Below, piece after piece: positions 32,609 through 43,813 of a DNA stretch of 64,000 nucleotides (its first letter is position 1; each line of letters starts with the position of its first letter). The DNA is from Sanghuangporus weigelae (Eukaryota > Basidiomycota > Agaricomycetes > Hymenochaetales > Hymenochaetaceae). The stretch lies in the NCBI GenBank assembly GCA_033182465.1, contig CP137323.1, positions 496,001-560,000 on the forward strand. Direction: 5' to 3'. A program made the translations under genes and the position numbers. The notes below the pieces were generated by a model. The model searched no databases. It was not told the DNA's origin and saw nothing but the letters and a program-made list of their open reading frames with translations.

Positions 32609-34351
32609 TGTCTCGAAGTAAAAGTATTATCGTATGGATAAAAGGGAAAGGTTAAAATGACGAGATGCCACACAACGAGTTCTTCATTTCAAAATATAGA
32701 GTATGACCATCCCCGTGTGCTTGCAACCATTGCGATGAAAGCGCCAGGTTTCCGAAGCAAACAACATTTCTGAGCAAGGCTATCCAAGGCCAACGTGGAA
32801 GTAACTTCAGTTCTTGAAGGCGACTTTCCGGAGCTTTTTTGGCCGTTAAAGGTTAAAATGCATCAGTGTTACCTACTTGCTCCTTTCACAGCGCTGCAAT
32901 GGAAGCTTGTTCGACAAAGATATGGCGGAATATCTAATCTGGCAATGCAAAGCCTTGCAGTAAGAGTCCCAATCTTTCATGACAAATAATCGTATGCAGA
33001 CTATTGCATCAACATCTGCAGTTCTATCCCTGGGTGTTTACATCAGGGTCCACATTGCGATTGAGCCGTCAGCAAAGTAATAGCTCGACCAGAGGGGGAC
33101 ATTGGGGAGGGACTCATCATGATGTTATTTCATCTGGACGCATTCATAGTTCACGGGATTGTGTGAGGTAAAGATGACAAGACAAATCATGAAGTCAAGC
33201 GGTCAAGCGGTATATGACAGCAATCAACGTTCGTGCCTTTTGACGAGACAGCGGAAACTATAGCGTTGAACGGTACATCCAGCCATCCGAAAGAGTATCG
33301 CGATCTCATCCTCTAGAAAAATAGCGAAGAAGCATACTCATAGCGCAAGGCTAGAGAATGATCTGTTCCAGCAGACATTCATGCCTCCAGTTATGTGCGT
33401 AAGAATGGCGAACCTAAATCACATTCACATTCATGCACTTTGGAAAAAGTGTTTAGCCTTGATCTCGAGATTGCGAGTCGAGTCGAGTGGTTATCAATCA
33501 AAAGAAATACGAAAGCGTAGAAAGAGTCAGAGTAAAGATGTATAAGACACTCTCTGAAAATGATGAATATGGAGACGCAAGAGAGAAACCTTTGTTTTGT
33601 CTGTCAGTGTTTGCTTTGCGTGAGAACAATATTCCTGTTTGGAGAATCTACTTCAACGTGGGTGTGCGTCTTGTTCACTACTACATAGTAGTAGCCCAGT
33701 GACCACCAGTTAGTTACCTTCAGACTCCAATCCGCAGAAATGTTTTTACAGCAAATAATCTCGGTCATATGTTTGCTGTAGAGGTTCAAAGCGATTTATT
33801 GCGCGGTGTAAATGGCTAGAGATGAACAATCATAGCCGGGTGGCTGGATGAGTTTTCATAGGGCAGACAGCGCATCGTTGGCCGGAGCGTGTTTTTTTTT
33901 TCTTTCTCTCCTCAGGTGGGTCCATAAATTTCTTTTTATACTTTATTAATTTGAACGCTCTTGTCGTTCGTTTCGCTCACAGTAAATGTATTGTTGCGGT
34001 CGCTGAGTTGCCGCCTCCTAACAATAAATCGGGCAACAAAAGAAGCGTGCACGTGTTAATGCACCGTTTCAAGCCACGAACGGCATAATGCTTGGGGTGT
34101 GGTTGTGGATGAGCCTCTGCCTTTTCCCCCTTTACCATCACCAACCCGACTGTGCATGCGATCGAGTAGATTCTTGTGCGCTTTCTACTGAGTGCGCCTT
34201 CCTCAAGATTTCGTCCTGGTGATCCGAATGAAGCCATTACTACTTTCTCCAAATTCACCGTGAGTTCTTTTGTGCTTCGAAAGGCGCATCTTACCGCCGA
34301 TTCTCCTACAGCTTCCATGGTACTTTGAAGGCCATCCGGGTGCTCCTCAGG
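32609..34351. other. Long intergenic region
   Basis: 1.7 kb without a supported gene. ORFs of 60-165 codons show no motif. The frame at 33,977-34,474 (minus) is antisense to the next gene's leader and is not called. A run of T (33,892-33,901) and CT-rich sequence precede the next gene. Confidence 0.45.
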
Positions 34352-36519
34352 ATGAGGAAATCGAAGACTTCGGCACAATCTTCCCAGCAGATATCCGTGA
34401 GCTCCGTTGCGGGTAGGACCCCTCGGAGCTTCAACAGCGGGCATATGGCTTCTCCAGTCCCTAGTGAATCTCAAAGCAGCTCTGCAGCTAAATCCGTGGA
34501 CGTGGAGTTGAATTCTAGAGCGAACGTCGTCTCTGAAAAGGCCGACATCTGCAGCCGCACCACTGTAATTCCCTTGAATGATGTATGTCTGTCCAGTTAT
34601 CTGTCAAATTATGTACTCAACATAGATGTCACACAGAAGAATGAAAACAGTGACCTGGAAGACAGGATCCCTGACGGCGGAACACCGGAGGACTTCGATG
34701 AGTTCGAACGTGGTTATCATACATTCACCTTCAAGCCTCTCTGCATCAGGAAGCCATTCACGCAGGACTTTGACCTTTTGGATGACATGTTCGATGCCAT
34801 TTTACTGACGAAGTCTTTCAAGAACGTGAAAGGCGGCTCAAAGAGAGAGAAGACGGCGGAACAGGCGGGGATGAGTGGTATGAAGGATCAGGCTTTCCCG
34901 CTCGCACCACCACCCGCAGACCATCGGGATGGCATAATCGCTTTGAGTAGCCGGAATGGTGCATCGTCTGGTGTAGAGGTCGCCAAGCGTATCGGGATTT
35001 TTCCTGCATATCTGAAGGCTCTTCAGTTCTTTTACATGCGTTTTCTTCTACACGCCGACATTTATGAGCTTCCTATGTTCAGCCTTACCATTGAAGATGT
35101 TGCTCGTCTCTGTGCTTGCGGTATGATCAATGCTGATCATCTCGACCATGTTTTCCTAATCTCAATGCTGGGACATGGTCTCCTCAGGCGATTTCTGAGG
35201 GAGCAAGGTCTGGCTCAAATTGACCACTCTACTATTCCGCCACCAGGGTCTTGGACCATCCCAGTAGGCACTCGTCGACCAACAAGGAAAGAGGTTTTCA
35301 AGTTCATCGCCGATTGCGAGAACTTCCGTTTCCGTAGGCCGTACGCGCGTCCAGGCTTTCGTACTGCATCAGTTGAACGTCCCAAGTTGACCAACGAGTA
35401 TATAAGTCATCGCATTGATCGTGATGGGTTCTTTGGCTTGAAGAGAATGGCTGACCTTTCCGATGACGATGTCCGAATACTCCTCAGCTTCAAAGACCCG
35501 ATGTATATACCGCCAGAAACACGCTCAGACACGAAACGATCAGACATTGGGCCCGTAGTAAGCGAAATGAAGGAAGACATTGCGTCAGTCCTGGGACTCA
35601 AGAATGCTCTCTGGGAAGGTGAAAGCGATCTCGACGACGAAGATATCAATTTCTATTCTGTTGTCGGCGGTGAGTTGGATTGGCTTCTCTCTTCTTATGC
35701 TTCAAACTTACGTGACATCTCAACCAAGCTTCCGCTTTGAACATGAAAGATTCTACTAAGACTAACCGAGGTCGCGATGCAGAGCCCAAGAGCAAGAAGC
35801 GAGCGCGGTCACGATCTGCAGAGAGTGATTATTCTGGTTCTCGCAGAGTCCGCCCACGCCTTTCGGATCAGGAAACACAGCCCGCCATTCCCGTACATAC
35901 GTCCTTCCAGTCCTTGTCTTGGCCAGTGTGCATTCCGACCTACGACTACAGTCCTACTTCTGAATCGCTCGAGCCTTCATTCTTCCCCTCGGACGCATCG
36001 ATTTTCTCCAACGGGCTTCCTGTCAGCTCGGTTTCTACATGCAAATCGAGAAAAGTTCGTCCTCCTGCACAATCGACGCACGATCCAAATATTCTCTACG
36101 ATCCATACTTCGACAAATTCTTCAAGCGTCCCGAGAAGGGAGAAGGATTACAGGTTGAGGATTATATTATCAATGTTCGTCCGAACTGCGAGAAGGGCCC
36201 GAAGTATGCTCTGCTGTATGATCTCATCATACCTTCCTGGGCCGAGCTCTGCGGGAGATGGAAGCTACTTCCGCCTTCCCATCAGCTCGGGCACGGCACG
36301 CAACCTAAGGCCCAACCTGGACCATGCAAACCCAACTCGTCTAGCACTGTTCCGCGACATAGAAGACATCGTCGATATCCTTTAAAGTACCTCCACGAAG
36401 TGTTCCCTCAGTTCCATCCTTACCCCCACACATCGGGTTTGCACAAATCCTCTGGTGATGCACGCCCGAACTTGTTCCCACCGTGCGCACCGACGAATGG
36501 CGCGTTTGAACGCAGTTGA
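34352..36519 (+). CDS. Unknown protein, two exons joined by a 59-nt intron
   Basis: Two long frames, 34,352-35,669 and 35,729-36,519, are separated by what looks like a stop and a new start two bases later. A perfect donor GTGAGT at 35670 and acceptor CCAAG ending at 35728 define a 59-nt intron whose removal joins the two frames in phase (Val-Val-Gly then Ala-Ser-Ala-Leu). The product would be about 702 residues. I do not recognise a domain. The N-terminal 60 residues are Ser/Arg-rich. A middle part has FDLLDDMFDAILLTKSF and RIGIFPAYLKALQFFYMRF, reminiscent of a helical repeat. Exon 2 starts with a basic, nuclear-localisation-like stretch (KSKKRARSRS). Start chosen as the first ATG in the frame; an upstream exon is possible. 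Confidence 0.6.
35670..35728 (+). other. Intron that unites two ORFs
   Basis: GTGAGT..CCAAG, 59 nt, same length class as other introns in this window. Skipping it removes the in-frame TGA at 35738-35740 from the reading frame. Confidence 0.65.
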
Positions 36520-37261
36520 GATGTCTCGTGGAGTTCTCCGTCAAATATTCGAGTATAATACATCTTCACTTCGAATACATTGGCAATGCGATACCGTCTC
36601 AGTCGACAAGGCATGCATGCATGCTTCTCATCGACCTATTACACGGAAGAAACATATCTATTGTTTTTCTCTGCTGTCTTCACGACTTCAGTTAGCGGTG
36701 CAGAAATCAAAGACCCAGTACTCTCAGCATCGAGCTTCCGCATACTAGATCATTCAATGCTGTGTCTTGTTGTGACTCTGATGGATTTGCGCCATTATCT
36801 TGTCCGCCGGTCTACACTCTCGAGCTTTTTTGTTGCGCCGAAGTTTGCCGCCTTCCGATCCCTGTATCTATTATAGTCTCGTATGTCAGGTCCGCGTGTA
36901 TTGCTGCTTCTCATCTAAACTTGCCTCTTGAGTGTCGAGAACATGCCGCTCTAAGAACCAGAGAACGAGTATCATGATCCGATAAGAACGTAACTGTTGT
37001 TAACTTCAAATGCTCTGAGAGTGAGCGTTCAGAAATAAAATATATTGAATGATTATGAATAAATACAGGGTATCTAATCAAACGCCAAACAGCCAATCAC
37101 ATAAATAGATCGTATGCGTATTCCAGCACGCAGATAGGTCCAGCACGCAGATAGGAAAGATGAACAGAATGACAAATATAAAACCATACACAATGGAAGC
37201 CTCTTGACGACGCGATCTCAGTATGGAATGTCGAAATGGATGCTTGGCACAAACACGAAGA
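36520..37261. other. Convergent intergenic region
   Basis: 740 bases between two gene ends. Only short motif-less frames in several registers; nothing called. Confidence 0.45.
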
Positions 37262-38177
37262 TCAGTAAGTTCTCTCGATGTGGGCATCACTGATAGAGAA
37301 ATCATTATTCCCAAAGCCCGAGAAGAAACTCGTATTTCGGCGATGCATTCCGCCTTCCGCCTTTGGGACATAACGTGAAAGAGCAGTCCTCCAAATCTGT
37401 TTGTTTCCGTGTACGTGCTGGATGACCGCGTAACGAATCGTAAGAACTGTCGTTAAAAGAACTGTACATGTGGCGGGATGCAGCGGAATAGAGGTTGTAT
37501 CAGATTAGACACACAATATCATAGGTAAAAAAACAAGACGTACGGACAACCCACTCAATCCACACAAATGCCTTCAGCGCTTGCAAGTCTCGGCACCACG
37601 TTCTCTCCGCCGAGAAGTCTTCTGGGATGCTACCGCAAGAAAGCGGGACAAATCTCCAGCGAGATGTAGAGAATGCGTTGGACGCTAAATTCGGACATTA
37701 TCAGCCCGGGAAAGACCAGATATATGGTACCCGAATACATACCGAGCCAAAGAACGCTCAGGATCATTAAGCAGCCAATCTCAAATGGAGGCCGAGACGT
37801 AAACGGATTGTACATAGCGAAGTCAAGCAGAAGTCTAAATTGACTGTCAGCTTACCACCCGTGATACAATACAGGTGACAACGTACACGGCAGAGAGGAA
37901 GACCAGGGTGATTATCGACAATATGAAAGGAAACAGATCGGCCATGACTGTTTCATAAGAAGCCAATTAGTCTGCTTTCGCGTCGAAACTAACACCAGAA
38001 CGTACAGAAAAAGTCCAGGAATTGGTTGACGCGAGACGAGAGCGCAAGAACGATTATGTTAAGAACGCATAGGAGACCTTCAATCGATGCATTAGAAGGC
38101 GGTATTGACCGCAACCAAATTCATGTTGACTGACCATACACCTTCAAGCGTGTCTTCCCTACATTTGAATATCCCAT
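37262..38177 (-). CDS. MARVEL-like four-helix membrane protein, six exons
   Basis: Reconstructed from splice signals. Exons 38135-38177, 38006-38077, 37887-37947, 37743-37834, 37544-37684 and 37262-37461 join in phase to a 202-residue protein (609 nt with stop). The introns are 52-82 nt with good donors (GTCAGT, GTACGT, GTATGT). Membrane segments: VYGLLCVLNIIVLALSSRV, LFPFILSIITLVFLSAVLLL, FEIGCLMILSVLWLG, and ALKAFVWIEWVVLLLTTVLT. The sequence TWCRDLQALKAFVW before helix 4 is typical of small basidiomycete MARVEL-type proteins of unknown role. The C-terminus (FFSGFGNNDFSISDAHIERTY) is cytosolic-looking. Every exon is too short to appear as a long ORF. The function is inferred only from topology. 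Confidence 0.8.
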
Positions 38178-38442
38178 CGCACCAAGTATCGCAATTCTCG
38201 AAAAGAGTGACTTATAGAAAAAGGAGTAATAGACAAATAACCCGGTCTAAGCAGCTGGCTGCAAATCTGAAGGAGGCGAGGGAGGGATGATGGACTATGA
38301 TGGACTCAGATGGAGATACCTGAGTTGAGTTGAGGGAGGTTTGGCTAGCAACGAATAGATCGGAGACGTGATCGACGTGATCTTCATCACGTGACTCCAT
38401 AATATTAACGTAATAATCTCACCATCTTCTTCCGAATCTTCG

Positions 38443-39081
38443 ATGGGCGATGGCAAAGGCCCCAGAGAACTTCCTGCGATACTTCACGAACTTGATCTCG
38501 ATTGGGACTCAAGCTATGTCGGGAGTAATCTTTTCTCGGATAAAATGATGGAAGCGGTCTTACAGACTACTGTTACTTCAGGTGAGTTCAATACATACAG
38601 TTAGATCTGGCAAGGAGAACTAAACTGACATCGATTCTCACTAAGTATATAGTTACACCATTACATCAGAATCTTCTGTCGGCTTGATATTGCATCTCGA
38701 ATCTCAACACGAAATGTTTGTCTCATGGTCGTTTGAGCGGACAGGTCTCGGTGCTGCTTGGTGACGTGTTATCACCAGAGACCGCAAACGAACGCCAATT
38801 CGGATATATTTTTGTACATCTTCCTGTACGACCATATCGCTTCAGTCACGATATCGAGCATAGTCGAGCTGAACGATATGTTCTGGATGTACGAGTATGA
38901 TCAACCGCGGCAGGAAGTCTTTCCCGAGACCCAGTCGGTATTTCACTTCCCCTTATCACGGAGACCCGTTTTCATCTCAGACGTGACTAGTCCTACCCAT
39001 CGACACAAACATGCTTGGCTTCTCGACTTCTTCATGAAAATGGTTCAGTACACACAGTCGTGCACGGATTCGCACATCTAG
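38443..39081 (+). CDS. Possible small gene of unknown function
   Basis: ATG 38443 begins MGDGKGPRELPAILHELDLD and runs 46 codons to a strong donor GTGAGT at about 38,581. A second open frame at 38,758-39,081 ends HAWLLDFFMKMVQYTQSC. I could not find a single splice path that joins the two cleanly. The first exon looks genuinely coding; the rest is uncertain. Confidence 0.3.
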
Positions 39082-40576
39082 CATGGAAAAGGTTTGAGAC
39101 ACGAGCGGGCGAAGGATGAAGATGAATAATCCAAACAATTCAACTGGACGAGCATAAATGCCGGGTCCGTGCCTGAGCGGGTGAGGTTGTGCATCGATGA
39201 CTTCGATTCTGTGCTGAAGTATTTCAGGGGCTCCCAGGACACCATTGAAATGGACGAAGACGAAGCAGGCGAGAAAAGGCGAACTTCGGAAGGAATTCGC
39301 GAGTCGGGTCTCCCTGAGCAGCACGAGAACGAGAGCTCTAAACGAGTAGTACGCCGTCTAACACCAGATGGTGCATGCTATTGTTCCCCGAAACAAACTC
39401 CCAGCCTGACGGTATTAGAGCTCTTTCTCAAGCGATCTGACTTCTCTACTAAAGGCATTGAAGGATGTGCCTTGGATGAAAATAAATTCGAACTGGATGT
39501 TGTGCTTTGCTTCTAATGGAGTTATGCTTGCACTATGGGCCTGAAATTGCAAGAGCAGGCCACCGTACTACTTATGCTTTGGGCCGCTTCGTCCTTGGCC
39601 TTGATTGCTCTAGAGTTCCTGTCAGCCGTCCGCACTTGCCTAGTGAGTATCCGCCACGAGACGCGCTGCTGCAATGTTTAGGACGATGCGAGTTCCCTGC
39701 GCCAAGTGGCTCCGGACCAACGGTATGATATTTTTAGTCTTGACCCGCTCTTCTTCACTCACGTATTTTCCACGCGCCTTCCCGACCAGCGGTAGTCGGT
39801 ACCGCTAATGCAGTCAGTTTCACACAGTATTTGATGTTTTTGTCTGCATATCGGTCTTCTTCACCGCGCGGCATAGTTCGACATGGGAAAATCCTCGAGA
39901 TGTGGTTTGCCCGTCTAGTTTCCGTTGACCCAGACTCTCTCCATAGCAGGTGCGAATGTGATTATCAAAGACACCTCTATGACTGAGCTATTCTTGCAAC
40001 GCTTCTGAAGATCCGCTGAGTGCGCATTAGGTTTTTTGCATATTCACTTTCGTTGCAGCAGCACCTTTATCGACATCGTTTACCGCAGTCCTAACGGGTA
40101 GAACTCAACTACGTTCGATGTGGATCAGATGATACCGCGGCACTGCCGTTCTGGTGTAATCCATCGCGGACTCGAGTCTGAAGGTACTCTATCTCGAATG
40201 GATTTTAGCGAGTATCAATCTACCAGAGGAGTTCACGGCTTGACTCCTTGTTCTCATCTTTTTGTGCCTGGACGGCATGGTTGATGCCCATTCGAGCATC
40301 TAGATGTCGGCTCCGTGTTCTTGCGTGGAAGATGGATATCAAACCATACTCTTGGAACGAATGGTATCCTTGTCGTCTGTGGCCTGCTCTCACGTCTGGG
40401 ATTCATCGCTGTGCTTCAATCCCCATCTGCGACCCTAGCAGTTGCCCAGTTCACTGCCAATCATCTTTCAGACGTTTGGTGCCTTTGATGCGTATAAAAG
40501 AGGCGCAGAAAGACCCTAAGCTCGACAGAGGAAAAAGCACTCAGATATCTGTATTCCACTCTTATAACACCTTACA
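39082..40576. other. Intergenic region with peroxidase promoter
   Basis: No supported gene. A possible exon at about 39,537-39,644 (MGLKLQEQATVLLMLW, a membrane-like stretch, ending at GTGAGT) has no partner that I could join. The right end carries the peroxidase TATA box. Confidence 0.4.
40493..40500 (+). promoter_or_regulatory. TATA box of peroxidase gene 1
   Basis: TATAAAAG in the context GCGTATAAAAG, 84 nt before the ATG. The same GCGTATAAAAG context and nearly the same distance occur at the second peroxidase gene. Confidence 0.7.
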
Positions 40577-41780
40577 ATGTCGTTCAAGACTCTCTTCGTC
40601 CTTGCTTCGGTTGCTGCCAGTCTCTCTGGCGCTTTTGCCGCCCTGACCCGTCGCGTTACTTGTCCCGACGGAAATGTTGCCACTGATGCAGCATGCTGCT
40701 CATTCTTCGCGCTCCGAGATGACCTGCAGAACAACCTGTTCTCCAACGAATGCGGTGAAGAAGTCCGTGGAATGCTTCGTCTGACGTTCCACGATAGTAT
40801 TGCCTTTTCTCCGACACTCGGCGGTGGCGGAGCGGATGGCTCGGTTCTCACATTCGCCGATACTGAGCTCACCTTCGCCGCCAACGGAGGTAATGGCGGT
40901 ATAGAAGACTTCGTCTCTGCCATTACGCCCTTCCTTCAGAACCACAACGTTACCCCAGGCGACTTGATCGCCTTTGCTGGTGCTCTCGGCATTACCAACT
41001 GTCCTGGCACTCCCCGGATCCAGTTCTTTGCAGGCCGTCCTGACCCGGTAGCTGCAGCTCCAGACGGCTTGGTCAGCCAACCAGGAGGTTCGTAATCTTG
41101 AATGATTAGCCTTCGACAATAGAATAACGTATTCCTCACTTAGATGATGCTGACACCATTATCGCGCGTTTCGCGGATGCTGGTCTCACTACGGACGATA
41201 TTGTTTCTCTGCTTGCATCTCACTCAATTGGTGCAGCTGATGCCGTCACCGGTGCCAACAGGGGGGCTCCATTCGACAGTACAGGACATGTTTTTGACAG
41301 TCAATTCTTCATCGAAACTCGTCTCCACAGTGCCCTTCCGGGAGCTGGACGTCTCCCCTCTGACACCAAGCTTGCTCGCGATGACCGCACATCGTGCCTG
41401 TGGCAGAGCTTCATTACCGATGAGGATGCGATGCGCACGGCGTTCGGCACTGCGATGACAAAGATGTCACTTCTCGGCCAGGACCAATCTCAACTGGTCG
41501 ACTGCACAGAACTTATCCCTGGTTCGCTAATTTCTACTTGGTCTTTTCTGGTCTTGATTTCTGAAGATTGATTGTTTAGTTCCTGCACCTCACGTACCGG
41601 ACCCGTTCTTCCCGGGCACAATGACCATCACAGACGTCGACGCGGCCTGCGCCCAGACTCCTTTCCCTGCCCTCACGCAGAACCCAGCTGTCACCACGGT
41701 CGCACATGTGTAAGCAAGCCACTTCGTTCTCCTCTGAACGTCTGAATGACTGATTGGTCTTCTATAGCAACGAATTCTGA
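40577..41780 (+). CDS. Secreted class II heme peroxidase (generic/atypical Mn type), copy 1
   Basis: 343 residues from four exons (40577-41087, 41144-41521, 41580-41709, 41768-41780). Signal peptide MSFKTLFVLASVAASLSGAF. Distal heme site LRLTFHDSIAFS (Arg and His four apart), calcium site GGGGADGS, proximal His in LLASHSIGAAD, and the fold-typical CPGTPRIQFFAGRPDP. The position occupied in versatile and lignin peroxidases by the exposed catalytic Trp (five before the proximal His) is Ser here. Of the three Mn-binding acids, the first Glu (GEEV) and the Asp after the proximal His are present, but the second Glu is Gly (EEVRGMLRLTFHD). It likely oxidises phenols or dyes directly, or Mn weakly. 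Family membership is firm; substrate class is inferred. Confidence 0.93.
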
Positions 41781-41996
41781 GTTTTTTTCTAGTCCATCTG
41801 GTGTCTTAGTCACTAGATCTGAAATAGGGTATCTGGATGCGGATTTATGTAGCATTACTTGGGGTGTTTTGGCTTTTGTATTGATTGATCGGAAATTGGT
41901 AATATGAGCAAATAGAACAAAACAATGTTTAGTTTAGGAATAGGATAGGAGTGTTCACAGGATCGGTGATGGTGCGGCTCTTGAACCCCAACCAAC

Positions 41997-43334
41997 ATGA
42001 GGCAACTTCCACCAGAGCTGATATTCGACCTCGTTCAAGCTGAAGAAGTTCCTGCAGTGTTCGACCTCGAAACTGAAGGTAGAACATATCATTCAATGAT
42101 TAGAGCCATTATCCCTGTGTTCATGAACGTTCAATAGGTTTCCCCGCAGATGAAGTGACGTCTATCGAACAGTTCATAATGCGTCAGGAACTCGCTCCGT
42201 CTCTCTTTCTGGGAGCGTTCATGACTTCTTCAACTACCAAGTCTCGTAGAATCCTCATTGGATTTGCATGTGCAACGCGCTCTTTGTCACCTACATTCAC
42301 GACAGAATCAATGAAGACCCACGATCCTGAAGGAAGTTCTGTATGCATTCAGAATGTAGTCGTGTCTACGGCATATCAACGTCGTGGTATAGCTTTAGCA
42401 CTTGTCGAACAGATTATTGCTGAAGTTAGGAACGATGGCTTGACCAAGCGTCTGCTTCTAATCTGCCGTGATAATGCACGGGCTGTTTACGAGAAAGCAG
42501 GATTTGAATATGTCGGAGTCAGTCCTGTTGTCTTGGGTGCTCGTCCATGGGACGAAATGCGCCTTGTACTGAAAGAACCGGCGCGTTCGAGCAGTGTTGG
42601 AATACAGACCGTAAATGGCACCGCGAAATTGCTGTCGCACGAATCCACTCCACAATCATCCAGTCACCTCGATATAGCCCGACAATCGAATGGAATCCTT
42701 ACTCGCTCGTCATCGTGTCTGCTTTCTTCCTTTGCTAGAGGACTAAGCGAAGTTACTACGGATACTAAAGGAGTGAAGAGTAATAAGTTCGATATTTTAT
42801 GCCCTCGCACCGTGTGCGACTGCATCATTTTGAAGTCAAGTGCAGGGCATCTCGTCGAGAAATGCATTCCCGAGGTTCAATATCTCTGCAATGGAAAATT
42901 CATTAATGTCCGCTGATTCAACTCTATTTCAGCTCGACGCTGTCGAAGAGTCTCCTTCGTCGCTTCTTGCGTCTCTTCCTCCCTTTGGCACCAGGGCCCC
43001 TTGCTGGTTCGTCCACTCGAGTCCCATGGCATTCGAGAGCATTGAATTTTCTCACTCCTTGAATCAAGGATCCGTAAGTCAAGGTACGCAAATAGACTCG
43101 AATGGATGCTTGATGTAGGCTCTGACTGATGCTCCTCGCCCCAATGCATACACACTTTATCTCACGACGGCTTTTCATACGGCTCCTTGCGTACTAAATG
43201 GTCTTACTGCAGATGCAAAGTTTACGGCGAAGCTGCTAAGCTGCACGGACTGCGGCATTGGACCACTTGGCTGGTTTATCGAAGGCGGCTGCGAGTTCTG
43301 GCTTATTTGCTCGCGAGTTGCTTATCGTGCTTGA
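41997..43334 (+). CDS. GNAT acetyltransferase fused to an Mss4-like domain, copy 1
   Basis: ATG 41997. The N-terminal about 190 residues are a GNAT fold related to arylalkylamine/serotonin N-acetyltransferases: FIMRQELAPSLFLGAF, acetyl-CoA motif STAYQRRGIALALVEQ, and YEKAGFEYVGVSPVVLGARP. After a Ser-rich linker comes an Mss4/RABIF-like zinc domain: CPRTVCDCIILK, then CWFVHSSPMAFESIEFS and CTDCGIGPLGWFIEGG before TGA at 43332-43334. The Mss4 part only reads through if two introns are removed (about 42,875-42,933, GTTCAA..TTTCAG; and about 43,084-43,209). Mss4 proteins bind Rab GTPases as weak exchange factors or chaperones. The neighbour at 43814 has the same architecture, which supports the fusion. 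Confidence 0.8.
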
Positions 43335-43813
43335 GCGCGTCGGACCTTCAAGTTGACTTTACTTTATTTCAATTTGACGTGCGGCGCCCCTAACCGATTG
43401 CCATGTGACCGTCTGTTGGGGAGGCGATGCGCTTACAGAGGGGATTGATTGTGTATGCGCATTATATACTTAAGGCATGGTTGCCTATTGGTTTTCTGAC
43501 TGAACTGCTCTGTTTAAATGCTATGCAACCACTTATTATCCACGCGAATAATTTAAACAAATCTCGACTTGTTTGAGAAGCTTTAGAGCGTGGTGAATCA
43601 AGATTATTATTGTCTGCCTTATTATCTGTTTGTCAATACTGAATCCTTCAATTGTTCTGTACACTAGAATTGTCTCCTGCCAATGGTACTCGCAGTGATG
43701 GACTCTTTACTTACTACTTTTGAAAATTTGACCAAATTGGGGGTGCTGATCAAGATCGAATAATAAAAATCGACGCCTCAGATGATCGACATGTGTTTCT
43801 TGTTTGATCAACG
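43335..43813. other. Intergenic region between the tandem GNAT-Mss4 genes
   Basis: 479 bases, AT-rich, no gene; promoter of the second copy. Confidence 0.5.

Noticed and set aside
33977-34474. 165-codon minus-strand ORF
   Set aside because: Antisense to the first exon of the unknown gene, no motif, no splice partner.
35737-36519. Independent second gene starting at 35743
   Set aside because: Stop and start are two bases apart and a good in-phase intron joins the frames, so a single gene is simpler.
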